From Branchipolynoe longqiensis (Eukaryota; Annelida; Polychaeta; Phyllodocida; Polynoidae): 64,000 nucleotides of DNA. This document shows, piece after piece, positions 52,467-63,124 of this stretch. The stretch covers positions 67,162,977 through 67,226,976 of the forward strand of contig CM059192.1 in NCBI GenBank assembly GCA_030323885.1, read 5' to 3'. Under the pieces are notes generated by a model, which was not told the origin of the DNA, made no database searches, and saw only the letters and a program-made list of their open reading frames with translations. Position 1 is the stretch's first letter. Every line of letters starts with the position of its first letter. The translations under genes and the position numbers were made by a program.

Positions 52467-52935
52467 GTTACATGTGGTATTTATATGTATATATACCACA
52501 TGTAACATGTATATATCACATGTGGTATATATATAATATACCATATGTAACTATATATATAGTTACATGTGGGATGTATATGTATATATACCACATGTAA
52601 CATGTATATACCACATGTGGTATATATATAATATACCACATGTAACTAGATATATAGTTACATGTGGGATTTATATGTATATATACCACATGTAACATGT
52701 ATATACCACATGTGGTATATATATAATATACTACATGTAACTAGATATATAGTTACATGTGGCATTTATATGTATATATACCACATGTAACATGTATATA
52801 CCACATGTGGTATATATATAATATACTACATGTAACTAGATATATAGTTACATGTGGCATTTATATGTATATATACCACATGTAACATGTATATACCACA
52901 TGTGGTATATACAAATAATCTACCACATATAATTA
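52467..52935. repeat. 95-bp satellite of overlapping palindromes, 5 copies
   Basis: Units start at 52467, 52562, 52657, 52752 and 52847. TACCACATGTAAC and GTTACATGTGG alternate, so each unit folds on itself. Copies 2-5 are nearly identical. Confidence 0.9.
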
Positions 52936-53007
52936 TACATATATATTTCTACAGTGGTAAACTACTTTGGTCTTAAGGCAGACAATTGGTCTTCGTTATT
53001 CCAATGC

Positions 53008-53215
53008 TTCCCGTCCTGATATGAACTTAGATGTCGCCAGGACGTAAAACTCCAAAAACAAACCAATCACTTCACTGCTCCTTCTCATATCTTAGTAATG
53101 CCGAGCAGCAGCCAAAGTAAAAGTAAATGTTTGAATCGGCTAGGATTAGAACCCACGATCGACCCTTCTGGAAGCAGGCGCCCTACTCACATTGGCATCC
53201 TGTCCAGTTGATAAT
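53008..53215. mobile_element. SINE-A tail (+) joined to a SINE-A head (-)
   Basis: 'cctgatatgaacttagatg' ... 'aaactccaaaaacaaacc' is followed by the minus-strand body/head ('cttagtaatgccgagcagc', 'aggattagaacccacgatc'). Confidence 0.7.
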
Positions 53216-53917
53216 GTGTTATTTTCGTTTCATCCATTTAAAAAGCAATATATAATGTGGTATTCAGAACAGCGACATAATTCAGAATTTTCTGCTGGGG
53301 GCTTGTTAAACAAACAAGCAAACAAACAATTATTTTGTTGTGGTGAATTGTTAGTTCAATGAAGCATGATGTGTCTGTGTTGTACTAAATGTTTATATGT
53401 CAAAAGCAGTGATTCTAGAAAATCAATATAGCTTTTAATGGCGTAAAATCACCATCATTCACACACCCCAGCCCACTCGCGAAGAACCATCTCGGCTTTG
53501 ATTGAATCACTTCTGTCAGAGAAATGGAAATCATTCCGCCATAGTTGCGTCAATCTCTAAAACTGGGCACCACATATTTGTTTTCCACATTACGACATTA
53601 CAACTTCTTTCTTTTATTGATAGCAAGTCAACACATTATTGTTGTCTCTGTGTGTTAAGTATGTTAGCAATGCTACATATATGTAATCTATCCCATAAAA
53701 GATATCAAAAGAATAGTTGTATAATTTTGTGAAAATTTACACATCAATAGTATGCATCCAAACTCTTTTAAGACTTTTTTCTTGTAAGACAATCTTGTTT
53801 GCTTAACTGGAATTAATTAAATCTTGTTTCGCTTTGGTATGGATGATGAAATGATGTTCTGGATGTGTCTTTGATTTTGATGTTTCATGAGCGATATTAG
53901 CATATTCTTCAATTTGT
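53216..53917. other. Intron 1, unique
   Basis: The open frame at 53502-53732 lacks exon borders and motifs. Nothing called. Confidence 0.5.
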
Positions 53918-54239
53918 TTAAAGCTGCATAGTCCGAAGAAGGTCAAATTTTCAAAACCAAAATAATTATATAGATTTGACTCTACATATCTGACTTAGAT
54001 ATTGATGCACATATTAAGCATTTATTGCCACATAGAAGGGAATACTGAGACAATTTGATAGAACCTATGGTGTCAGAGTTTTGGCGTGCCTGCCAAAACT
54101 AAGTTTATATGATTGAATTTCAAATATCTCAAAACTTATCCATTTAAAATCAAAGTTACTTCAACCTAAAATAAGGTAGATTATAACAATCAATTTAATA
54201 TATTTATCTCAGAAAAATTAGCAAAACGCAAAACTTTAA
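53918..54239 (+). mobile_element. MITE-A, TTAA to TTAA
   Basis: Left AGCTGCATAGTCCGAAGAAG; closely resembles 3405-3759 but has lost part of the right terminal repeat. TTAA at 53918 and 54236. Confidence 0.85.
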
Positions 54240-54690
54240 GATCAAAATCAAAAAGTGAAATAGTTTAGTTTTTTTCAACTCTGACATATATGCACAACAT
54301 TTAAACCTTCATAGTAGCATGCATTCTGCCATTATTTGGAATGTCTTCTGCTATTATGTGGAAGGTTTTCACTTTGGGTTTCCATTTCACACTTTACTGC
54401 CCAGTTTTGGAGAATGACCCAGTTACCTTTAATACTCTACGTGTTTCTAAGGTGGTGTGGGGATTGTTTGTTTATAAACCTGTCATTTGTGTGACTAGAG
54501 CTATGTCTCTTCGCGCGTCTGTGCACGTCACTGGTAATAGCGCTATAGAAATGGGAAGGTAAAGTGTCGAGCAAGTTGGGCGATATTGGGATAAGTTGAT
54601 ATTTAGACAGCCTCCTAAATGTGGATTGGGTTGTAATTTTATATATGTTTAAAGCCTAACATCTAACGCGAATGTTTAAATTGAGATGCA
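54240..54690. other. Intron 1, unique
   Basis: No feature supported. Confidence 0.45.
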
Positions 54691-54698
54691 ATTGCTTA

Positions 54699-54699
<1 letters not shown>

Positions 54700-54734
<35 letters not shown>

Positions 54735-54735
54735 A
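54700..54735. repeat. (TA)n microsatellite
   Basis: Short TATA run. Confidence 0.9.
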
Positions 54736-54911
54736 ACATGGTGCGACTGACACTGGTCTACATCCGGTGGAGGCGAGGAGGCCACACGTGGTGCCACCGG
54801 CACAGTGTTTGATCTTACGGAGTATAACAATAATGATAATAATTCCCTTACCTATCTTTATACTCGCATAATTCGTTATACATCACATGTATTCACACAT
54901 AGGCTGTGCAC

Positions 54912-55230
54912 CGGGCGCGGTGACCGAATCGGTAGAGCGGAGGCTTCCCGTGCGGAAGGTCGGGAGTTCAATTCCCGGTCGAGTCAAACCAATGACTTAC
55001 AAAATTGATGCTTGTCGCTTCCTAGCCAGGCGCTCAGCATTATTCGGATATGGGAAGGACCGGTTGGCTTGATGTAAGGATAATGTGACTGAGTGGGATA
55101 TCAGTTCATGGTATTAGTGGCCTGGTCTTCCATTGGGGCAGCACTATAAAATCACAATGAGTGCACTGTCACAAGTTGGTACCCATCCTGATTTGACCTT
55201 AGATGTTGCCAGAACATAAAACTCCAACAA
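54912..55230 (+). mobile_element. SINE-A, full-length reference copy
   Basis: About 319 bp. tRNA-like head with A-box-like TGACCGAATCGG (54921) and B-box-like AGTTCAATTCC (54965); body 'gtcgcttcctagccaggcg', 'ataatgtgactgagtggga', 'gcagcactataaaatcac'; tail 'accttagatgttgcc' then A-rich. Pol III promoter elements lie inside the head. Confidence 0.9.
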
Positions 55231-56035
55231 CGTGCAAGATATTATATATATATAATATCTATGGGCGGAAAAATTGAAACATACAACAATTGAAACATCC
55301 AATTTAATTTGTTTGCAGATATTAGAATTTTCTCACCTATTTGTATGGAAATTGGAATCCAAAACCAGACAGTTTTCTATTAATAATTTATAACTGGTTT
55401 TCCCTCCTTCCCTCCTGGCTAAGTGTGAATTGATGTGTTTGGTAGTGTAGTTTAGTTAGGCGCCGTCTGGTGTCGCCCACGTTAATCATTGTTTCAATGG
55501 AAACATGCTCAATTGAGCAACACGAGACCGATCTATGTTAACTTATAGTGACATTTCTTATTTTTGTTTAGAACATTTAATAGTAGTGACATTTCAATTC
55601 AAGATCAGTAATGCTGAAACGAACAGATGCTTAACCCTATACCCTTCCAATAGTTGGGTGGGTGGGATGGCGCTAAAAACTTGGCTTTGTGTCAATACGT
55701 CTTGTCTGCTTAAGGCACTGCGGGTGAATGATCTCTAACGTACCAGTTCAGGGCAGTTATGATGCCAGTGAGATGAGTCTGCTAGGCAGCGATCAGGCTA
55801 GAATAATGTTGCAGTACAAGAGTTTAAATATAGCTGGCGCCAAGGTTCGCCGTTGAATCAGTGCGTCAGTGTCTTATTTTCCCACAGTATGGCGAATCAT
55901 GGTAGAACGTCTCATTGAGTTGTAATCAGGTAGGCGGTGCCAGTTATGCACCAAACAATAGAGAATGTTGCCGATCCCATGTGCTCAAATACCCATGTTG
56001 TGTACAATATGCTCAATTATCGCTCAATATTGCAG
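55231..56035. other. End of intron 1, unique
   Basis: The acceptor AG at 56034-56035 is preceded by a modest pyrimidine tract ('cgctcaatattgcag'). Confidence 0.6.
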
Positions 56036-56107
56036 CGTCCAGTAACCAGCCACCACGCCTCATTAACTTCCGGACTGTGATCTTCGTCGACGAGGACTAT
56101 GAGATCG
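56036..56107 (+). CDS. Cadherin-family gene, exon 2 (start of cadherin repeat 1)
   Basis: 72 nt between AG (56034-56035) and GTAAGT (56108-56113), phase 1 at both sides. It encodes the N-terminal strand of an extracellular cadherin repeat: N-Q-P-P-R-L at the start, then F-V-D-E-D-Y-E-I-G, the position where cadherins have the 'v-x-E-D/N-x-x-x-G' element whose acid helps bind calcium. Cadherin repeats are calcium-stiffened extracellular domains used in adhesion or membrane linkage. The reading continues in frame into exon 3. I cannot assign the paralogue; the pattern is closer to cadherin-related, CDH23- or CDHR1-like proteins than to classical cadherins. Confidence 0.85.
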
Positions 56108-56348
56108 GTAAGTCGACCCTTCTCGTGTTTTATTTTAAACTGTGATAAATGCTAATTCATTTGTTAAACTATAAAAGAAGACATTCTACTACTTCCGAAC
56201 TCCCCCTTCCGCTTCCGGAAGTGGTCCCAGAGAGGCGTTCCAATAACCGGATGGAGGGTCAATGGGAGCTGCGGTGCATGGGAAAGATATAACTATGTTA
56301 TCCTTTTTTTTCTTCTTTTAATAATAAGTGTTCCCTATTCATTATTTG
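56108..56348. other. Intron 2 start, unique
   Basis: Consensus donor; nothing else seen. Confidence 0.5.
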
Positions 56349-56636
56349 TTGGTAGATCGTGGATTCGAACCCACGAGTTCGAACCCTGGTCGAGTCAAAC
56401 CAATGCCTTAAAAATTGATAGTTGTTGCTTCCTAACCAGGCGCTCGGCATTATTATGATAGGGCAAGGACTGGTTGGCTCTGTGTCAGGATAATGTGACT
56501 GAGTGGGATATTGGGTCATGGTGCTGGGGGGGCTGGTCTCCCAGTCGGGCAGCACTATACAGTCACCATGAGTGTGCACTGTCACAAGTCGGGACCCATC
56601 CTGTTGCTAGGACGTAAAACTCCAACAAACAACTAA
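56349..56636 (+). mobile_element. SINE-A lacking most of the head
   Basis: From 'ttggtagatcgtggattcg' through the complete body to 'aaactccaacaaacaac'. Confidence 0.85.
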
Positions 56637-56695
56637 CCATTATTGATTTGTGAGGGCACCTGCTTGTATCGGGATGTCTATGGCACATCGGAGTC

Positions 56696-57000
56696 CCTGG
56701 TGGCCGAATCGGTAGAGCACAGGCTTCCCGTGTAGAAGGTACGGAGTTCGAATCCCAGCTGAGTCAAACCGATGACTTATCAAATTTATACTTGTCACTA
56801 CCTAGCCTGGCGATCGGCATTAATGGGACAGGACAAGGACTGGTTAGTATAGTACAGTATTAGGATAATGTGACTGTGTGGGATATCGCGTCATGGTGCT
56901 GGCAGCCCGGGGTAGCATCATAAAGTCTGTCACAAGTTGGTACCCATCCTGAAATGACCTTCGATGTTGGCAGGATGTAAAACCTCAACAAACAAGCAGA
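56696..57000 (+). mobile_element. SINE-A, full length with a body deletion
   Basis: Head GGTGGCCGAATCGGTAGAGC; about 30 bp missing near 'gggtagcatcataaagtc'; tail 'aaaacctcaacaaacaag'. Confidence 0.85.
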
Positions 57001-57399
57001 CAGGCTGCCCACTCATCAGTCGACAGGAAGTGTTCTCCGTTCTGGTCCCGACAGCAGTATATGGAAAGTGGGAATAGAATCAGGCAAACCGACATTTTCT
57101 CTCCGGAATATTTTGAGGTTTTCAACATTTCTACCGTCGTCCAAATCACGTGACAGCAGGGTGGGGCATGTGTTAGTCATGTACAACTGTTATGCCTTAA
57201 TCTAAATATTTAATGTGCTATAAAATCACTGTCATATTCTGTATTAAGAATGTTGATGTGTATTATTTTGTGGTAAGGAGGGGGGTGGGGCGTGGGGGTG
57301 GGGGGTGGGGGTGGGGGGGGGGGAAGCCGTACTATTGGTACAGCCATGGGAATATTGAAAATATGAATGATCCCGCTATGTAAATAATACTTGAAATAT
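57001..57399. other. Intron 2, unique; G-run
   Basis: G-rich tract with runs of G at about 57278-57324. Confidence 0.6.
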
Positions 57400-57955
57400 T
57401 ATATATATATATGTATATGTGTATATGTATATGTGTATATTTATATGGTTAGTTATAAACCCTTTATCGCGTGTAATAAGCTCTGTAGTGGCCGTTCCCC
57501 CACTCCATTGGGTGGGGGGCGGGTACCAGCATGCTCCGCCCCCCCCCCCTTCTGCGGGGTGGGACTCTGCACTCGCATGGTAGCATTTATGTGTATATGT
57601 GATTGTGTGTATGTGTGTATGTGTGTATGTGTGTATGCGTGTATGCGTGTATGCGTATATGTGTATATGTGTATATGTATATATGTGTATATGTGTATAT
57701 GTGTATATGTGTATATGTGTATATGTGTATATGTGTGTATGTGGGTATGTGGGTATGTGGGTATGTGTGTATGTGCATATGTGCATATGTGCATATGTGC
57801 ATATCTGCATATCTGCATATGTGTATATGTGTGTATGTGTGTATGTGTGTATATGTCTATATGTGTATGTGTGTATATGTCTATATGTGTATATGTGTCT
57901 ATGTATATATATTTATATATATATATGTATATATGTATATATGTATATACATATG
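57400..57955. repeat. (TATGTG)n/(TA)n compound microsatellite with a GC-rich island
   Basis: TATGTGTA repeats flank a non-repeat island at 57445-57590 (C- and G-runs, TTGGGTGGGGGGCGGG). The 100-190 codon frames here are Y/V/C/I repeat translation. Confidence 0.9.
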
Positions 57956-58049
57956 AATAATAAATCAATCCTATCAGGGCTACAGATTTTTCTGGATCTC
58001 AAACTTTTATTCTTGACTAAACAAAGAATTTACTACTCGTTCCCTCCCT

Positions 58050-58450
58050 GCGAATCGCAACGATATAAACAACATAAACAACGCCAACAACAATGACATA
58101 GACGACGACAACACAACGACAATGACACTGACAAAAACAATGACAAAACAACAATGACAAAATAGTAATAGCAATGAAAAAAAACGACATAAACAACGAC
58201 AAAAACAACGACTAAAACAACGACTAAAACAACTACTAAAACAACGACAGAACAAGGCTTTTAAAAAAACCCGTTAAAACAACATAAATAAACACTAAAC
58301 GTCAAAAACAATATAAAAACGTCAAAAACACGTAGAAAACACGACAAAAACAATGTCAAAAACATGTCAAAAACAATGTCAAAAACAATATCAAAAACAA
58401 TGTCAAAAACAACGACCGCAAAAAACGACAAAAACAGCAACAAAAAGTTA
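58050..58450. repeat. A-rich (AACAACGAC / CAAAAACAATGT)n before exon 3
   Basis: Short-period A/C-rich repeats reach to within about 30 bp of exon 3; the acceptor's own pyrimidine stretch starts after them. Confidence 0.85.
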
Positions 58451-58481
58451 CACCATTTCTTTCGTTTTTTTCCGAACACAG

Positions 58482-58633
58482 GCCGTAACATCGGGACCCT
58501 GGAAGCCCTTGACCTTGACGACAGCCAGCTGACCTTCACGATCCAGGGGGAGATCGCTCGGCGCCTCCTGCGACTGGAGGCTGTTGGGCCGACCAAGGCG
58601 AATATCATCCTCCAGCAGCTGGTCGACCGGGAG
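58482..58633 (+). CDS. Cadherin-family gene, exon 3 (middle of cadherin repeat 1)
   Basis: 152 nt between a strong acceptor (pyrimidine run then ACACAG, AG at 58480-58481) and the donor GTGAGT (58634). It enters in phase 1 and leaves in phase 0. It encodes G-R-N-I-G-T-L-E, then A-L-D-L-D-D-S-Q-L-T-F-T-I, the cadherin 'a-x-D-x-D...l-x-f-x-i' strand, and ends in I-I-L-Q-Q-L-V-D-R-E, matching the diagnostic L-D-R-E calcium motif. Codon content contrasts with the AT-rich surroundings. Odd point: the usual 'F-x-I-D-x-x-T-G' turn is replaced by an R/L-rich segment with G-P-T-K-A-N. It is the strongest single piece of evidence for the gene. Confidence 0.93.
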
Positions 58634-58714
58634 GTGAGTCGGCCGTGCGTCTACTAGCCGATATATCACGACCAGACGGGATATATCACGACCAGATGGG
58701 ATATATCATGACCA
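58634..58714. other. Intron 3 start, 3-copy short duplication
   Basis: 'gatatatcacgaccagac' type phrase repeated three times (58661-58715), then a SINE. Confidence 0.7.
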
Positions 58715-59060
58715 GACAGGATGGCCGAATGAGTTGAGCGTCCCTCTCCCCTTATGGTAGATCGTGGAATATGAACCCATGGATCCGAACCTTGGTCGAG
58801 TCAAACCAATGACTAAAAAATTGATACTTGTCGCTTCCTAGCCAGGCACCCTGCATTATTAGGATAGGGCAAGGACTGGTTAGCTCAGTGTCAGGATAAT
58901 GTGACTGAGTGGGATATCAGGTCATGGTGCAGGCGGCTTGATTTCCCTGTGGGGCGGCACTATAAAGTCGTCATGAGTGCACACCGTCACAAGTCGGTAG
59001 CTGTCCTGATATGGCCTTAGATGTTGTCAGGATGCAAAACTTCAACACCCAACCAACCCA
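58715..59060 (+). mobile_element. SINE-A, full length, variant head
   Basis: Head GGATGGCCGAATGAGTTGAG, complete body, tail 'gccttagatgttgtcagg'. Confidence 0.9.
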
Positions 59061-59458
59061 AGGCGTAATCTGTCTGCTTGTACACGCAAAGTTAGTTATC
59101 CCCTTTGTTGGTAAATATCAGTAGATTATATTGTGTGATCCCTTTCATTACTAGATAACAATTTATTAGATTCTACTCTACCATTTTTGGTGATGGAAGA
59201 GAGAGGGGTTGCTATTGCAAGCCATATCTGATTCTATGTTTAACAATAATAATAATAATAATAATAAAAAGAGAACAATTTTTGTTAAATTAAAAATGTA
59301 ATAAATTAAACAAATTTAAACAATTGCGGATTTGCTTTAGCAATGTATCTTGCATAAATAAGAAAATTACAGCGATGAATGTCTCCTAAAATAAGAACAA
59401 ATTGGGCAATGACTATTCATGGAATCACTATTGTATATATATATATATGTCTGTGTGT
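59061..59458. other. Intron 3, AT-rich unique
   Basis: (AAT)n at about 59247-59266 and (TA)n at 59434. No exon. Confidence 0.5.
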
Positions 59459-59700
59459 GTGCTCTATAATCCATTATGGGAATATAAACAAGGACACTAT
59501 CTATCTTCAGTTCTTTATGTAATAGTATATTCACTGTATCCTATCTAACTGACTCTGTGTAGTACAGCATGGTCCACACTGGCGCCACCTGTGAGGGGCT
59601 CTCAGCACTGTATGCCAGCTGGGTCTGGCCGTTATCGCCTATAGGCCCGGCCCGTCTGGCCGTTATCGCCTATATGCCCGTCTGGACGGTCAAATTATAT
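59459..59700 (+). repeat. Interspersed repeat R1, copy 2
   Basis: Co-linear with 27973-28180, plus an internal 33-bp duplication ('ctggccgttatcgcctata' twice). Again adjacent to a TA microsatellite. Confidence 0.85.
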
Positions 59701-60189
59701 ACACACACGTTCAATTTCTGATTTGTTATAACAATATATTACTGCACAAGTATGAACTCTAATTTAATGCAACATGAGTTGCTCAGCTGGAAGATCAGCC
59801 CTTGGGGAAGCCACACAGTGACCTTACTACATGTTTGTGCTTAAATCAAAGTCAATCCAAATCAGATCAAATCAGGATAGCACTGCTGCCATTTTCTTTG
59901 ATCGCTAAATTGTCATTATTATATAAATTCCGCTCCAAAGGCACATAATCACTGACGGGGGTAACAATACTTTTGTTGCAATGTTTGTCTGGCTGGGAAA
60001 TGACCTGCCCATATACATCTAGATAGAAAAAAATCCTCTGTCGTACTGTAGTGTTGAGAAGGCAGCTCTGACCAGAAGGGGCAGCTCCGAGCCGATATAC
60101 CCTGAATTGTGGTCACGTGGGTGGTCACCCACTCGATCACACTACCCATGCGCAGAGCGCCGTGGTGCTCCCAACTGGCTCCCTGCTCA
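59701..60189. other. Intron 3, unique
   Basis: No feature supported. Confidence 0.5.
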
Positions 60190-60733
60190 CTTTACATATG
60201 TATATTTCAATATACATTTGTATATTTCAAAATACATATGTATATTTCAATATACATATGTATGTTTCAATATACATATGTATATTTCAATATACATATG
60301 TATGTTTCAATATACATATGTATATTTCAAAATACATATGTATATTTCAATATATATATACATATATATTGAAATATACACATGTATATTTCGAAATACA
60401 TATGTATATTTCAATATATATATACATGTATATTGAACTATACATATGTATATTTCAATATACATATGTATATTTCAATATACATATGTATATTTCAATA
60501 TATATATACTATTATTTCATATACACATGTGTATTTCGAAATACATTTGTATATTTCAATATATATAATACATGTATATTGAACTATACATATGTATAGT
60601 TCAATATACATATGTATATTTCAATATACATATGTATATCTCAAAATACATATGTATATTTCAATATATAGGTTTCCATGTATATTGAACTATACATATG
60701 TATAGTTCAATACATATACATATGTATATTGAA

Positions 60734-60765
<32 letters not shown>

Positions 60766-60800
60766 ATTGAACTATACATATGTATAATTCAATACACATG
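60190..60800. repeat. 20-bp palindromic minisatellite
   Basis: Units of ATACATATGTATATTTCAAT; AATATACATATGTATATT is an 18-bp perfect palindrome, so neighbours can cross-pair. Diverged 'ttgaactatacatatgtata' forms appear from 60430 onward. Confidence 0.9.
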
Positions 60801-61488
60801 TTATATATTCTGATTTATTAAATGAGTGTATTGGTATTCAGCACAATGTCCTGTTTATTCGGGGACGGTACCTATTCAATGCCGTACTCCTATTCAGGTG
60901 TACACGGTGTGTTTGTGGTCGTGGTGCGCGACTCCTGAAATGAATACCGCCTGCCTTGATGGGCCCCGTTCTGTAACAAATCATTCAGCAATATACACGA
61001 ATTAGAACCTACTTTAAATTTATAGTTGGTGCCTTTTAATCCTTTGAATCCCACCCACTTTGCCTTGGCAAATATTCGGCGGTTTACTTTTCTTGTTATA
61101 GAAAATTAATACAATATCGGTTTAGTTCAAAATGAACACAATTTAATTTGTGTTGCCCCTTAACAAACATCTTTAGGGGGGGTTGAGGTCGTTCAATGGT
61201 CAGATAATTATTTATGAACCTAGCTCACGCAAACCCTTGTTATGATTTGTTGATCGATTTCGCTTTTGTTGTCATCGATCACTGTTCTCCAGATATGTGT
61301 TAGTGCTGCCACCGGGTGGCATGTATCGACGTCGAGCAATGACAGGCATTTCGCGCACTTTTTTATATTTTTTAGGAGTTGTTTTATTTAGGTTATTGAT
61401 TGCGTCTTCGATACAGCCAGGGTTAATTTACAATACGATTACACCTCAATCTAGACTCCTTGTATTTATGTATATATCTATATGTGTA
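60801..61488. other. Intron 3, unique
   Basis: No exon recognised. Confidence 0.5.
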
Positions 61489-61490
61489 TA

Positions 61491-61746
61491 TGAGACTGTC
61501 TCAAAAGGTGCTAAGCAATATGGGACAAAACGTTATCCATTGTAACGATCAACATACTATCTGCTTATGCATTTGCTCAGGATAAACTGATTTGTTTTTT
61601 AAATGGTGTTTCATAATCCCAATAGAATACATATTGATTTGAAGCAAATGTCCTTGTGTTTTCAGTGTAACCGTTTCTGTGTTGTTTTGTGTCAATCATT
61701 ACAATGGACCAAAAAAGAAGAGTTATCACCTTTTGAGACAGGCTCA
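61491..61746 (+). mobile_element. MITE TGAGACTGTCTCAAAAGGTG, copy 1
   Basis: Ends TGAGACTGTCTCAAAAGGTG and the inverse CACCTTTTGAGACAGGCTCA. About 90% identical to 62541-62792. Inserted in TATA-rich sequence. Confidence 0.85.
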
Positions 61747-61784
61747 TATGCATTTATGTGTGCATGTATGTGTATATGTATGCA

Positions 61785-61962
61785 CAGTAAAACCTCTCTA
61801 AATCGACCGATCTTGGAATCGACTTTATGTGGTCCATTTAGGGAGGTGGTCGGGTTATGGAGTTAAAATATAGTTACAATGGTATTGTTGGGACTCAAAT
61901 AAAGTGATCGATATGGGAGTGTGGTCGATATATGAGGATGGTCGGCTATAAAGGTTTTACTG
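61785..61962. mobile_element. 178-bp pogo-like MITE
   Basis: Ends CAGTAAAACCTCTCTAAATC and the inverse (...TATAAAGGTTTTACTG), the pogo/Tigger pattern; TA on the right side only. Confidence 0.7.
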
Positions 61963-62309
61963 TATATATTTGTATATGTGATATATAATTTAATATATGA
62001 GTATAAATGGGCGGAACATTAATTTGCATTTAATATATTATCGCGCATGCTAATAATTAATTAATAATGTCGTATTGAATGCATTTTGCTGCGGGTCGGT
62101 TCCCGCTGGGTGAGTTGGCGCCACTACTGCTTAGGTCACGCGCCTATTCGATTGCTTTGGTGTCACATGAACTCTGGATTTTATACTCTTTTAGGTAGGG
62201 CTATGTATTTTCTCAGCCAAGGGGCTTTAGGAAATAAATGAGGCTTCCCACCACTCCTCGTCTTCTTACTGTCTTCCACCCTACTCAGGTGGTAGCCTAA
62301 TTTATATGT
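61963..62309. other. Intron 3, unique
   Basis: No feature supported. Confidence 0.5.
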
Positions 62310-62333
62310 GTATATATATGTATATACCTTCTT

Positions 62334-62379
<46 letters not shown>

Positions 62380-62492
62380 CCTTCTTTATATGTGTATATA
62401 TATGTATATACCTTCTTTATTTTCTTTTGTTGTTTAACGACCCCACGGCACAAACAGTCGACCTGTATATATCTATTATATATATATATATA

Positions 62493-62540
<48 letters not shown>
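62310..62540. repeat. (TA)n tracts with repeated 'ataccttctttatatgtg'
   Basis: The phrase occurs three times within TA repeats (62325-62420), then a long TA tract to the MITE. Confidence 0.85.
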
Positions 62541-62541
<1 letters not shown>

Positions 62542-62792
62542 GAGACTGTCTCAAAAGGTGCTAAGCAATATGGTACAAAACTTTGTTCATTGCAACGATC
62601 AAACATACTATCTGCTGATGCATTTGCTCAGGATAAACTGGTTTGTTTTTCACATAGTGTTTCATAATCCCAATAGAATATATATTGATTTGAAGCAGAT
62701 GTCCTTGTGTTTTCAGTGTAACCATTGCTGTTTTGTGTCAATCGTTACAATGGACAAAATAAAAAGAGTTATCACCTTTTGAGACAGGCTCA
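62541..62792 (+). mobile_element. MITE TGAGACTGTCTCAAAAGGTG, copy 2
   Basis: See copy 1. TA microsatellite lies on both sides, so the target appears to be TA-rich simple repeat. Confidence 0.9.
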
Positions 62793-62895
62793 TATATGTT
62801 ATATACATATATATATATATCTATATATATATATATATATATATATGGATATATATATGTACATATGTATATATATATGTATATATATATATATG
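62793..62895. repeat. (TA)n microsatellite
   Basis: Continues the tract interrupted by the MITE. Confidence 0.95.
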
Positions 62896-63073
62896 ATTTC
62901 TTTACGATTATCAAATTAGTGCTTATTTAAACAAGTATTTCGTAATTAACTTGCGGCTGTCAGGAGTGATTTAACATTAAGGTCATCTCACCCTTCTTGC
63001 CGTAGAATAACTTGTCTCAAATGGACGCCCATCAATTCCCCTCCAACTGATAAGTACGACCTCCATCTTTCAG
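62896..63073. other. End of intron 3, unique
   Basis: The acceptor tract CTCCATCTTTCAG ends at 63073. Confidence 0.7.
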
Positions 63074-63124
63074 AGTGTCAGCTCCTACGTCATCCTGTTT
63101 GAAGTTGCGGACGGACTCAACTCA
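63074..63124 (+). CDS. Cadherin-family gene, exon 4 (late part of cadherin repeat 1)
   Basis: 51 nt, phase 0 at both ends, acceptor CTTTCAG and donor GTAAGT (63125). It encodes S-V-S-S-Y-V-I-L-F-E-V-A-D-G-L-N-S, which continues the D-R-E of exon 3 into the strand ending in 'A-D-G', where cadherins carry a calcium-binding aspartate. An alternative acceptor two bases downstream would break the frame. The closing D-x-N-D-N linker is not in the window and should lie in the next exon beyond 64000. Confidence 0.88.

Noticed and set aside
54912..54985. tRNA gene
   Set aside because: A- and B-box-like motifs are present, but the segment is the head of SINE-A repeated many times; no complete cloverleaf.
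57391..58096. Long Y/V/C/I ORFs on both strands
   Set aside because: (TATGTG)n and (TATA)n microsatellite translation.
60107..60599. 109-160 codon ORFs of Y-V-Y-F-N-I-H repeats
   Set aside because: 20-bp palindromic array read in several frames.
63076..63124. Alternative exon 4 acceptor at AG 63074-63075
   Set aside because: It would shift the frame and destroy the cadherin strand; the upstream CAG keeps phase 0 with exon 3.
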